Assembly: GCA_965655625.1 (NCBI GenBank)
Contig: CBFHHA010000050.1
Location: 1 to 13,197, forward strand
DNA: 13,197 nucleotides
Direction of reading: 5' to 3'
Source: CAJJDF01 sp965655625
GTDB taxonomy: Bacteria; Bacteroidota; Bacteroidia; Flavobacteriales_D; CAJJDF01
Every line of letters starts with the position of its first letter. Position 1 is the first letter of the stretch. The position numbers and the translations under genes are program-made. Under the pieces are notes generated by a model that saw nothing but the letters and a program-made list of their open reading frames with translations, had not been told where the DNA came from and made no database searches. Shown here in pieces: positions 6,801-13,197 of the stretch.

Positions 6801-8574
6801 CATCATTAGAAGAAGGATTTGTCATTCCCCACACCGTGTTCCAAGTTCCACCCACTTCTCTTACTTGTACAGAAACGGAATCATTGTAAAAGGTTGAAGT
6901 ATTTCTAGACCAATCAAATTTTAATCTTGCATTGGCACTTACAATTATTGGTTCAGACATCATATGAAGTGTACCTGAAGAAATACTCCAGAAGTTAGCT
7001 CTTGCGATACCTCCCGTGTAAGCAATCCAATTATTAGAACCACCTGTTAAATCCCAACAAGATGGAGGCCAGGTTGTAAAATCTTGTAAGTAAGGTATGG
7101 TTGCAGCACTACACAAAGTAGTAAAACTAAATGGACCATTATATCCACTCGAATCACTGGTACCGCAATACGCCTGAACATAAAAATCATAGGTTGTATT
7201 TGCACCTAATCCCGAAAGCGCAGCAGTTAAAGAGCTTGAAGTGCCAATTGTTCCTGTACCTTGAGTAAATCCAGTAATACCATACTCAAATTTAAAACTA
7301 CTGGAGGTTGGATGAGACCAAGCAACATTCGCTCCTGAAGATGTTATCCCAGAAAAAGCAATTCCAAGGGGTAAATTACATGACGGTGCCGCTGAAAAGG
7401 CTATACTTAAATTTGGTACAGCAGTTCTTTGGTAGGTTGCTGTTGGCGGGCTATTAGGATCAGGGTTTGTGAAGTCATTTCTGTAGATAAGACTTCTATT
7501 TAATGTAGTCGCTCTTCCGTAAAAATCATCTGAAGAAGAACCATATCCAGATTGATTCTCATCAACTGCAATTACAATATTATCAACTCCATTCCAAACA
7601 AAAGGTGAGGATAATGCAATTTTTACTAAATTATTTGAACCAGAAACAACTGTTACAGTAGCGGTGCCAGAAAAAACCTGATTTAGGCTCGCAAACGGTT
7701 CCCAATCAGTTGAAGAAGAAAATGATGATTTCAGTGTATGACCAACATAAACTGTCCATGCATCAGAACTATTCAGATTTGAACTAGTATATTCAAAGGT
7801 TAAAGTATCTAAAGATCTAGCACCCGTTATACCCGCTGAAATCAATTCAGAAGCAGGAAAAATACTTTGTGAATAGGAATATCCATAATACGGCTCAATT
7901 GGTAAAGTTTGATTCGTCAATGTTCCCGGTGTACCTATTACAACATTTCCTTGTTGAGGGGTATGTGTAATCGACATGTTAGGTACATAATTTCTTTGAT
8001 AAGTAGCAGAAGGCGGGGAGGCTGGATCAGGGTTTGTAAAATCATTTCTGTAAACTAAGCTTCTTGTAGCAGTAGTTGATCTGCAGTAAAAATCATCTGA
8101 ACTAGATCCGTAGCTCGAGGCATTTTCGTCAAAAGCAATAACAATATTACTAATCCCATCCCACATAAAAGGGGTAGAGAAGGTTACAACAACTGTATTT
8201 GTTGTTCCAGCTGTTACTGAGACAGTTCCAGAGAAAACAGATGTTAATGAAGCAACAGATTCCCAATCAGAACTTGAAGAAAAACCAGTTTTAGAAGTAT
8301 GCCCCATGTAAACAGTCCAATCATCAGAATTTGTTAATGTTGTATTAGTATAATCCAGAGTAATTGCACTTATTTCATTCACACCTACTATTCCTGACGC
8401 ATTTAATTCTGAAGCGGTCAAAATAGATTGAGAATAAGTGTAACCATAATAAGGCTCTACTGGAAGGGCTTGATTGGTAGTGGTACCGGGGGTACCCAAA
8501 ACGGTTGTACTCTGAGAATACATTAAATTCCCCAGGAAAGCGAGGAGAATAAGTAAAAAATAATTTTTCTTCAT
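3865..8574 (-). CDS. Very large T9SS-sorted modular surface protein (FnIII, MAM-like, GEVED)
   Basis: This 1569-aa secreted mosaic protein is probably an adhesin or extracellular matrix component (inferred). Residues 1-20 are a signal peptide (MYS|QS). About 21-210 and 211-398 are two copies of a beta-rich domain with YYGYTYSQSI, DDWTVYMGHT and NDFTNPDP, known from other T9SS proteins. About 400-485 is FnIII-like, 486-644 MAM-like (FFVDNVIVE), 645-732 FnIII-like, 733-910 MAM-like (ISLDDISVIE) and 912-1003 FnIII-like. About 1004-1150 match GEVED (KIWIDWNDD, ending GSFEDYTV). About 1150-1408 hold five cysteine repeats, most ending GCDS, and 1410-1475 look Ig-like. The T9SS type A tail contains MYPNPANS near residue 1487. 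I see no enzyme active site. The gene has its own terminator and a weak promoter candidate. Module boundaries are read by eye, so they may shift by 5-10 residues. Confidence 0.88.
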   Translation of the reverse strand: MKKNYFLLILLAFLGNLMYSQSTTVLGTPGTTTNQALPVEPYYGYTYSQSILTASELNASGIVGVNEISAITLDYTNTTLTNSDDWTVYMGHTSKTGFSSSSDWESVASLTSVFSGTVSVTAGTTNTVVVTFSTPFMWDGISNIVIAFDENASSYGSSSDDFYCRSTTATRSLVYRNDFTNPDPASPPSATYQRNYVPNMSITHTPQQGNVVIGTPGTLTNQTLPIEPYYGYSYSQSIFPASELISAGITGARSLDTLTFEYTSSNLNSSDAWTVYVGHTLKSSFSSSTDWEPFASLNQVFSGTATVTVVSGSNNLVKIALSSPFVWNGVDNIVIAVDENQSGYGSSSDDFYGRATTLNRSLIYRNDFTNPDPNSPPTATYQRTAVPNLSIAFSAAPSCNLPLGIAFSGITSSGANVAWSHPTSSSFKFEYGITGFTQGTGTIGTSSSLTAALSGLGANTTYDFYVQAYCGTSDSSGYNGPFSFTTLCSAATIPYLQDFTTWPPSCWDLTGGSNNWIAYTGGIARANFWSISSGTLHMMSEPIIVSANARLKFDWSRNTSTFYNDSVSVQVREVGGTWNTVWGMTNPSSNDGATNTSPGSFVTETIILDSATYTNKTIQVRFVGVSDWGPDFFVDNVIVEAIPNCPDAVALNAFNITATSANINWTNSAGSASSRIEYGAAGFTLGSGTSIIVTNDTVPLTGLTPFTTYQYYVTSLCTASDSSPWAGPYTFTTLCNDTNVGPWSDGVEGHPTTTTGSAIANCWTSTNTGSVFDWNISSGGTPSSATGALSANSGSKFFYTEASGAGVGDTAILNSPSVDLSSLTTPFLEFYYHMFGNQIGSLSVEVFDGTTWTNEVTLTGAQQASQASSWNQQYVDLSSYSGIVKMRFIAVSNGTYEGDISLDDISVIESPACFSPTMAGATVNTSTTATLSWSAPLFGTPTSYIVRYDTAGFDPLVTGTNVVSSSLSTSLTGLTAKTNYEYYIRSYCGGTDSSAWVGPISFYTWYCVPAPTSTDGSGITNVTIGTINNTTGSEPGYYGDYDSLSTDVIQGATAQAFSIQYSTGYSYGTKIWIDWNDDLVFDSTEQVYFGLSGSSNPTVLSGTFAIPATAPLGSHIMRIGGTDNDSGPSGPCYASSYGSFEDYTVNVIPPCYISATDTYVVCDSMIWMDGMTYTASNNTAIDTLKSNVAGVCDTIFTLNLTVKNSTTYTDSYVVCDSMTWIDGNTYTASNTTATHIITNSVGCDSIITLDLVVNYSKTFTNIVTACESYTLPGGRTMNYTGSFTDTIPTTFGCDSIITTLLTVNYNASKSISVTSCGSYTSPSGKIWATSGTRYDTIPTSKGCDSLMTINLTVKPNTSETRTVAVCDSYTVPETGNTYFVSGTYTDLTTNAFGCIKTITTVLTVNSVVALPVTVSGITLTAPNTGVTYKWMDCENAYSYILGETGQTYTPERNGEYAVEITSPTGCKDTTTCTTIMSVSLDEYVVDAADITMYPNPANSIVTLDIAKLNAKENVTVTLFSSIGQVIYSKELSSDNNLIDFETSNLPQGVYSISISNQFFSVSKKLTVIH
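4350..5125 (-). repeat. Array of five ~50-aa cysteine repeats in the 1569-aa gene
   Basis: Five modules follow the GEVED-like domain, each with an N-terminal cysteine (VVCDSM, TACESY, TSCGSY, AVCDSY) and a C-terminal cysteine, GCDS in three, VCDT in the first and GCIK in the last. They belong to the same family as the array in the neighbouring 953-aa gene. The last two modules of each array are especially alike (for example SCGSYTSPSGKIW against SCDSFTSPSGKVW). Confidence 0.75.
7376..8514 (-). repeat. Tandem duplicated ~190-aa N-terminal domain
   Basis: The first 400 residues of the 1569-aa protein contain two homologous domains in tandem. Both begin with a GTPGT...TNQ(A/T)LP(V/I)EPYYGY block, contain SDDFY, and end with VYRNDFTNPDP or IYRNDFTNPDP, then TYQR and VPN(M/L)SI. 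They differ at many positions, so this duplication is much older than the 153-nt repeat in the neighbouring gene. Confidence 0.85.
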
Positions 8575-8654
8575 TTGTGTTTATTTGGTTAACAATTTTA
8601 CAGCATTTTACTTAAGATATAAGCAAAACGATCCGTTAAATTAGAAAAAAATTT

Positions 8655-8694
8655 ACGTTCACAAAATGTATCTACATCCAAACTTGTTAACAAA
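8655..8694 (-). promoter_or_regulatory. Possible promoter of the 1569-aa gene
   Basis: The gap 8575-8734 has no strict TAnnTTTG on the minus strand. The best match is TACATTTTG (8670-8662), one base longer than consensus, with TTTG (8694-8691) 20 nt upstream. The start codon would be about 80 nt downstream. The imperfect match makes this tentative; without it, transcription could come from the upstream operon. Confidence 0.35.
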
Positions 8695-8716
8695 ATCACC
8701 CAAAATGTTAATAAGT
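8682..8716. other. Imperfect inverted repeat downstream of the uptake operon
   Basis: ACTTGTTAACA (8682-8692) and TGTTAATAAGT (8706-8716) pair over 11 positions with one non-Watson-Crick pair and a 13-nt loop. It lies 19 nt after the stop of the BtuG-like gene, where a terminator is expected, but no T-run follows on the minus strand. The right-hand stem also overlaps the tentative -33 element of the next gene. It may be a weak terminator, an mRNA-stabilising hairpin, or chance in AT-rich DNA. Confidence 0.25.
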
Positions 8717-8734
8717 ATAACGAGTCAAACTAGG

Positions 8735-9766
8735 TTATTTTACCACAGTCATTGCTGGTATAAGGCCTGAGGCTGTATTCACTAATATATTTCCTCTAAA
8801 ATCAAAAATGTTAATATCTCCTGATTGATTGTAGTTTTTTGCGTTAGTTGCGTATATCTTTCCTCGAATGACATCCAAACCATAAAAATTTTCTGTGTTC
8901 CTACGATAAAAAATCTGCGGAATTTGCTCTGTTCCATTCGTGTGAATTGAGTAAATAGAATGATCGATAAAATACAGCCTATTATTGAGAGAGCTATACC
9001 TTAACTTATTTGGAATCCGAGACGTGGAGAACTGATACTGAAATAGAATATTCTTGCTGTCTAAGTCATATTGAGTTAAAGCTGGAACTTCTAATCCAGC
9101 CAACCCAGAAGTAAGGACCCACAGCTTGCCATTCCCATCCAGACAATAGCTATTTGGATTTATTCCCGTTTTCATACTGTCTGTTTTTATTTCTATCTCT
9201 GGGTCGATGATATACATGTGGTTTGAATCTGAATTGGACAAATAATCTCCTCTATCCATTACAATCAACTTCGAATTGACGATTTCCAATTCTTCCGTCC
9301 ATCCTTGGGTTGCTATTTCATTCACAATTTGACGTGAATCCAAGTTCACGACATAAATCCCTCCTTGTTTTAAATCACTCACAAATGCTTTGTTTCCATA
9401 AAACTCCAAGTAGCGTGGGCTATTAAAACCTTTTATCTCATGCAGTAAACTTAAATTCGTATCTGTGACTACAATTTTTCCCGAATTATTGACCACAAAA
9501 TAATACTTGTCCTGATATCGCTTGGCCGATTGAAGCACATCTCCTATCCCTACTCCGTTTACCAATCGAAATTGATTATTGGCAATTTTGCCAGTTTCGG
9601 AGTTTAGTATCGAAACAGAGGCATTTCCAAACCCAAAATTCCCTTCATTTAAAACGAGCAAATCGCCTTTCCCTTCATTTTCTGGAAATAAAATTTGAGG
9701 ACCTATTTCTTTTTTGCAGCTCCAAGCGATAATTAATGTTGCTAGATAAATAGGTATATTTTTCAT
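8735..9766 (-). CDS. btuG: BtuG-like beta-propeller surface lipoprotein (YncE/DUF5074-like)
   Basis: This 343-aa protein is probably the surface lipoprotein that binds cobalamin and caps the BtuB-type receptor, as BtuG does in gut Bacteroides. The signal peptide ends in a lipobox, AWSC, with Cys17 as lipid anchor. The following KKE resembles the Bacteroidota export signal for surface lipoproteins. The family-typical block VLNEGNFGFGNASVSI lies near residues 38-53, and later blocks (SPRYLEFYGNKAFVSD, then YVVNLDSRQIVNEI) repeat a beta-propeller blade pattern over the rest of the chain. Its ATG overlaps the TGA stop of the receptor gene (ATGA), so the two are probably translated together. Ligand specificity is inferred from family and context; other substrates remain possible because NEGN-type propellers are a broad group. 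Confidence 0.75.
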   Translation of the reverse strand: MKNIPIYLATLIIAWSCKKEIGPQILFPENEGKGDLLVLNEGNFGFGNASVSILNSETGKIANNQFRLVNGVGIGDVLQSAKRYQDKYYFVVNNSGKIVVTDTNLSLLHEIKGFNSPRYLEFYGNKAFVSDLKQGGIYVVNLDSRQIVNEIATQGWTEELEIVNSKLIVMDRGDYLSNSDSNHMYIIDPEIEIKTDSMKTGINPNSYCLDGNGKLWVLTSGLAGLEVPALTQYDLDSKNILFQYQFSTSRIPNKLRYSSLNNRLYFIDHSIYSIHTNGTEQIPQIFYRRNTENFYGLDVIRGKIYATNAKNYNQSGDINIFDFRGNILVNTASGLIPAMTVVK

Positions 9767-11664
9767 AGAGCTAAAGTTAAAAAGATTGAATAATTTCTTC
9801 CAGGAATTGGCCTGTTGGCAACAACTTGATATGGCTCATCAAACACATTGATTACCCTTCCTCCTATTTGGTAAGAAACTTTTTTTAGTTTATTGGCATA
9901 ATTCACACTTATATTTGCAGGAAAATAATGAGGAAGGTAAGTAGAATTGGATTCATCAATAAACACTCTGCCGTTATAAATTTGAGTGTAAACCACCGAA
10001 AAATTTCTTTTTTTAACAGAAATTCTAGAACTTGCTTTGTGAGTTGGGATGTAAATTGGAGTTTTTCCATTCAACTCCTCATTTTGATCGACAGAACTAT
10101 TGTTTCTGGAATCCGTGTAAGTGTAAAAAAATGACAAATTAATCCTTGATATTTTGGAGGAAAGTTGAAACTCCATGCTTGCTTCCACTCCCTTATTCTG
10201 TATTTGCTTTATATTTTTTGGCGACCAATATCCCAAGTTGGTTGGCACCCATTGGATCCAGTTATCTGTTTGGTTGTAAAACCCAATAATACTTGTTTTC
10301 CATTCCGTTTTTCGTATTCTATTCTTGTCCTCTTTAGATTTGCTCCATTTGTAATCAAAACCAAGTTCACTTCCCCAGCCATTTTCTGGAGAAAGGTTTG
10401 TGTTTCCACCTTGCGCCCAATACAAATCATTTAAAGTAGGCACTCGATAATTACTTGCAATATTTCCTCTCAATTCAATTTTCTTTTTGAAAGGCGAATA
10501 AGCAAAACCTCCCCCAAACATTATTGGAGAAAAAGAAACATCAATAAGTTCTTGGCGAGCAAAAACCTCGTAATACAATTTGGGTAACGTCTCTGATATT
10601 TTTGAATAAAGTCCTATTTCATTTCTTGTTTTTTCCTCAGAAAAACCCGAAGATTTTATTTGGTATAAGGAATTCCCTAAAGAAGTCTCTACATCGAATA
10701 CCTTGAACAGTTTGAACTTACTTCTACATTGAGCTTGATAGGTGTTGATAATTGAAGTTGAAAAAATAGACGATATTGAATCGGTATAATTCAACTGCTC
10801 TTTGAAATATGAAACTCTCAAATCACTTGTGAAATTATCCTGAAATGATTTCCAACTCACAAATGATTTTACTGACTTGTCTTCTTGTGTTTCCTTGTTA
10901 GAAACAGTAGAAAGCACAGGCGGGATTTCTCTGTCGCTATTAAAGAACAAAACTGTACCCTGAATCAAGTTCTTTTTGTTCATCCTCACTCCTATTTCAT
11001 ATTGGCCACCTTGCTGGCTAATTTGATTATTTTCTTGGAAAACTTTTGGCTTTTGGATGTCGCTCACATCAGTAAAACCAAAATCATTCTTTCCTTTACT
11101 GTGGTACATTTTTAATTGCTGAAACACTTTGTTTTTGCCGAATGACAACTGAAATCGCGCTGTAGAATTTGTAAAACTCGCTAACTGAACTCCTGCCATA
11201 CCATTAACACCTTTCTGCCAATTTAATTGGTTGACTAAATCTACACTTCCTCCTATTCCTCCGCTTCCGTTTACAGAGCCTCCTCCAGAATAATTGATTC
11301 TCGCATTGGAAAGAAAAAAGACTGGAATCAATGACAAATCTGTTTGACCTAAAGAAGGTGAATTCATTTTAAATCCATTCCAAAACACTTGAGTTTGAGA
11401 CGCTCCGTTTCCTCTTATGGATAACGTAGCTAACTGACCTTGCCCATAATTTTTTAAATAAACGGGAGACTGTTCAAGCAATTCATCCAAAGAATGAGTA
11501 GAATTAGAATCCATTGATAATTCAATGTGAGAAAATGTTTTGAGTTCGCTAAGTACTTCGGTCACAACAAAAGTATTAAGTGTATCCAATTTCTGTGAAA
11601 ACCCCGTATAGACGAAAAAAAGAAATAAAATACTAACCTTATTTTTTAACCAACTTGGTGACAT
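9763..11664 (-). CDS. btuB: BtuB-like TonB-dependent outer-membrane receptor
   Basis: This is a 633-aa TonB-dependent transporter, likely importing cobalamin or a related corrinoid across the outer membrane with energy from TonB-ExbBD. After a signal peptide (cleavage near FS|Q, residue 23-24) comes a TonB-box-like TFVVTEV at about 31-37, comparable with DTLVVTA of E. coli BtuB. The plug follows at about 55-150, with LSIRGNGASQTQVFWNGF, a SLIP block, and GSGGIGGSVDLVN near its end. The rest is beta-barrel, ending in NVFDEPYQVV and a terminal strand. The size fits BtuB; the carboxypeptidase-like N-terminal extension of SusC-type receptors is absent. The ATG start overlaps the preceding gene by 26 nt. 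No closer in-frame start was seen, and this one leads directly into the signal peptide. The cobalamin assignment rests mainly on its neighbours. Confidence 0.8.
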   Translation of the reverse strand: MSPSWLKNKVSILFLFFVYTGFSQKLDTLNTFVVTEVLSELKTFSHIELSMDSNSTHSLDELLEQSPVYLKNYGQGQLATLSIRGNGASQTQVFWNGFKMNSPSLGQTDLSLIPVFFLSNARINYSGGGSVNGSGGIGGSVDLVNQLNWQKGVNGMAGVQLASFTNSTARFQLSFGKNKVFQQLKMYHSKGKNDFGFTDVSDIQKPKVFQENNQISQQGGQYEIGVRMNKKNLIQGTVLFFNSDREIPPVLSTVSNKETQEDKSVKSFVSWKSFQDNFTSDLRVSYFKEQLNYTDSISSIFSTSIINTYQAQCRSKFKLFKVFDVETSLGNSLYQIKSSGFSEEKTRNEIGLYSKISETLPKLYYEVFARQELIDVSFSPIMFGGGFAYSPFKKKIELRGNIASNYRVPTLNDLYWAQGGNTNLSPENGWGSELGFDYKWSKSKEDKNRIRKTEWKTSIIGFYNQTDNWIQWVPTNLGYWSPKNIKQIQNKGVEASMEFQLSSKISRINLSFFYTYTDSRNNSSVDQNEELNGKTPIYIPTHKASSRISVKKRNFSVVYTQIYNGRVFIDESNSTYLPHYFPANISVNYANKLKKVSYQIGGRVINVFDEPYQVVANRPIPGRNYSIFLTLAL

Positions 11665-12601
11665 AGGATTGAGAATTGGTTGTGATTCTTACAAAATATA
11701 CTCCTGAATTCAGTCCTGAGATATAAATTTTACTGTGATTTTGATAGTCAAAAACTTGTCCTGTAAGATTAATAAATTGCACTTGCGAAATAGGAAGATT
11801 GGATTCAATGGTCAAAAAATCATGTGCTGGATTTGGAAATATTGACAACACAAGCTTTTCTTGTTTCACCGAATTGATTCCGTTTACGTGAATCAAACCA
11901 ACAGCGTCCAAATCGAAACCCGAAGAGCCGAAAGGAGTTGGCCAAGGATCATTGATTGCTTTTCCGCTTGAATCAAAGGTGCTAAAAGACTCATTTATTT
12001 TTCCGATTACGTCAATTATTTTGATATGAGTAATGGCAAATTTATTTAATAAACCAGTATCAGGAATTTCATCCAAATCGAATGGTGTTCCATAATTTAC
12101 GTGGTATTTTCCTGCCAAATTGTGAATCTCAGTGGCAAACAAATTCCCAAAAGTCCCTACCTGACTTACTACCTGAGTTTGACTGGTGGAGGGAAATCGA
12201 AAAAAATCTATTCCATTTGAACTGACTTCAACAAAAGCCAACTCCAAAAAAGTGGCCGAAAACCCATTTTCGAACACAGCGAAATCATTTCCTGGACCAT
12301 TAAAAACGGGCTGAGATAATTCAACTATTGCTTCACCACCATCGCCCAAACTTACTGTTGTTCCGTCCGCCTTTCCGAATGCATCGGAAGAATCTCCAAC
12401 ATTTGCAAAACCTAAACTTGTGTCATTTATTTGTTGAAGGCCTCTTCTTACCGTGCATCGATCTATCCAAGCCACAAAACTCGAGCTATCTTTGTGCATT
12501 GCTGTTGAGCCTGTTTGACCAGCCGAAGGGGCAAAACTTCCTTGACCCAAAGCAATTTGAGTTAAGAAAGAAAAGCAAAGTATTTGAATTGTATTTTTCA
12601 A
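11639..12601 (-). CDS. T9SS-sorted surface protein of the btuB-neighbour family
   Basis: This 320-aa secreted protein belongs to a family of cell-surface proteins often encoded beside btuB in Bacteroidota; a part in surface capture of cobalamin is inferred. Residues 1-19 are a signal peptide (ALG|QG). The central domain, about 20-240, has the family blocks VSLGDGGEAIVEL and FNGPGNDFAVFENGF near 83-114, and SGFDLDAVGLIHV near 224-236. A T9SS type A tail starts at FPNPAHDF near residue 252 and ends in KLVKK. The start codon is TTG, placed directly after the in-frame TAA of the upstream gene. The next in-frame ATG (residue 35) would remove the signal peptide, so TTG is preferred. Translation is probably coupled to the upstream gene. 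The biochemical function of the central domain is not evident from sequence. Confidence 0.8.
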   Translation of the reverse strand: MKNTIQILCFSFLTQIALGQGSFAPSAGQTGSTAMHKDSSSFVAWIDRCTVRRGLQQINDTSLGFANVGDSSDAFGKADGTTVSLGDGGEAIVELSQPVFNGPGNDFAVFENGFSATFLELAFVEVSSNGIDFFRFPSTSQTQVVSQVGTFGNLFATEIHNLAGKYHVNYGTPFDLDEIPDTGLLNKFAITHIKIIDVIGKINESFSTFDSSGKAINDPWPTPFGSSGFDLDAVGLIHVNGINSVKQEKLVLSIFPNPAHDFLTIESNLPISQVQFINLTGQVFDYQNHSKIYISGLNSGVYFVRITTNSQSYVTKLVKK

Positions 12602-13197
12602 TTATTGTTTGATTATTCGATTGGTAAAAACCTTATTCTCTCCTTCAATTCTTAGGAAATAAATTCCTTTATTATAACTCGTCAAATCAATCTGAAATTG
12701 ATTCGTTTCTGAGATTTTGGTACTTTCAATTACTTTTCCAGTCACATCAATCAATTGAAATAAAACCTCTTGAGGTTCTTCTCCTAGCGAAACTTTCACA
12801 ACATTGTTCGTTGGGTTTGGGTAAAGTGATATCGAATTTTTATTCAATTCTTTTACAGAAGTGGTTCCATCATAAACCAAACTATCAATACAAAAATAGG
12901 CAGGTGTATTCATTCCAAAACTTCCCGTATCCGAAGATGATAATTTAAAGCTTAAACTCATGTTTTCGTTCAGAGGAGTAAGATCCAAATAAGTCCAATC
13001 TTTTATAATGTAATCCGTTGAATCTGGTCCTCTAAAATCTGCCAAATAGAATTCCAAAGAATCTAATCCTCCGTAGACAGTTAGCTTTAGCCAGTCTTTC
13101 CCAAAAGTTCCGTCCAAAGCACCAGAGGCATTTGTGCTGTCTCCAAATTTCTTGGCAAATGCATCGCCATTTTTCATACTTAAATAAGTATAAGTCG
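12602..13197 (-). CDS. DUF4465-type T9SS-sorted surface protein, 5' end missing
   Basis: This is the C-terminal part of a surface protein whose start lies beyond the right edge. The frame stays open through 13197 and reads TYTYLS directly before the ATG at 13177, so that methionine is internal. The visible part matches the end of DUF4465: MKNGDAFAKKF, then DSTDYIIKDWTYLDL and SSSDTGSFGMNTPAYFCID. DUF4465 proteins commonly accompany btuB loci in Bacteroidota, and a corrinoid-binding role is plausible; I cannot tell whether this corresponds to the BtuH group. A T9SS type A tail follows, from LYPNPTNN to the C-terminal IIKQ. It is the first gene of the visible operon, followed without gap by the next. 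The missing part should contain the rest of DUF4465 and a signal peptide. Confidence 0.8.
   Translation of the reverse strand, partial: TYTYLSMKNGDAFAKKFGDSTNASGALDGTFGKDWLKLTVYGGLDSLEFYLADFRGPDSTDYIIKDWTYLDLTPLNENMSLSFKLSSSDTGSFGMNTPAYFCIDSLVYDGTTSVKELNKNSISLYPNPTNNVVKVSLGEEPQEVLFQLIDVTGKVIESTKISETNQFQIDLTSYNKGIYFLRIEGENKVFTNRIIKQ

Noticed and set aside
9763..11664. SusC-type glycan receptor with SusD partner
   Set aside because: At 633 aa it is far shorter than SusC proteins, lacks the N-terminal carboxypeptidase-like domain, and no SusD-like gene is adjacent.
12602..13197. Cobalamin riboswitch inside the window
   Set aside because: The operon's first visible gene is still open at the right edge, so its leader lies outside, and the overlapping gene junctions leave no room for an internal one.

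Overview
The window looks like a stretch of a Bacteroidota chromosome, most likely order Flavobacteriales and possibly near Crocinitomicaceae/Fluviicola (the family is a guess). The DNA is AT-rich, promoters have the Bacteroidota form (TTTG, about 19 nt, TAnnTTTG), and four of the six genes end in a type IX secretion system (T9SS) type A sorting domain with a YPNP/FPNP motif. All six recognisable genes lie on the minus strand, so the layout below runs from right to left.

Right part (13197 to 8735): a tight four-gene operon that looks like a cobalamin (vitamin B12) or corrinoid capture and uptake locus. In transcription order it has a DUF4465-type surface protein (5' end cut by the window edge), a second T9SS-sorted surface protein of a family found beside btuB in Bacteroidota, a BtuB-like TonB-dependent outer-membrane receptor, and a BtuG-like beta-propeller surface lipoprotein. 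The junctions are a TAA stop followed directly by a TTG start, a 26-nt overlap, and a 4-nt ATGA overlap. If the assignment is right, the lipoprotein and the T9SS proteins capture the ligand at the cell surface and hand it to the receptor. A cobalamin riboswitch would be expected upstream of the first gene, outside the window.

Middle part (8574 to 870): two very large secreted repeat proteins of 1569 and 953 aa, each with its own promoter candidate and a clear intrinsic terminator. They are mosaics of fibronectin-III-like, MAM/jelly-roll-like, GEVED-like and lamin-tail-like modules, followed by arrays of a roughly 50-aa two-cysteine repeat ending in GCDS. Both carry homologous C-terminal regions (last repeats, Ig-like domain, T9SS tail). 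They are probably surface or secreted adhesin/matrix proteins; no catalytic domain is visible. The 953-aa gene contains a recent 153-nt-period internal duplication (113 of 114 bases identical).

Left part (869 to 1): non-coding. It holds the terminator of the 953-aa gene, an AT-rich stretch with one hairpin, and two tandem minus-strand promoters 116 bp apart that share GCGGATGCAAAT and point off the left edge. The nearer one is a perfect consensus promoter with an 18-bp dyad at its -33 element, so a strongly expressed transcript, perhaps rRNA or tRNA, may begin just beyond position 1.

I see no tRNA, rRNA, CRISPR array, insertion sequence or phage gene inside the window.
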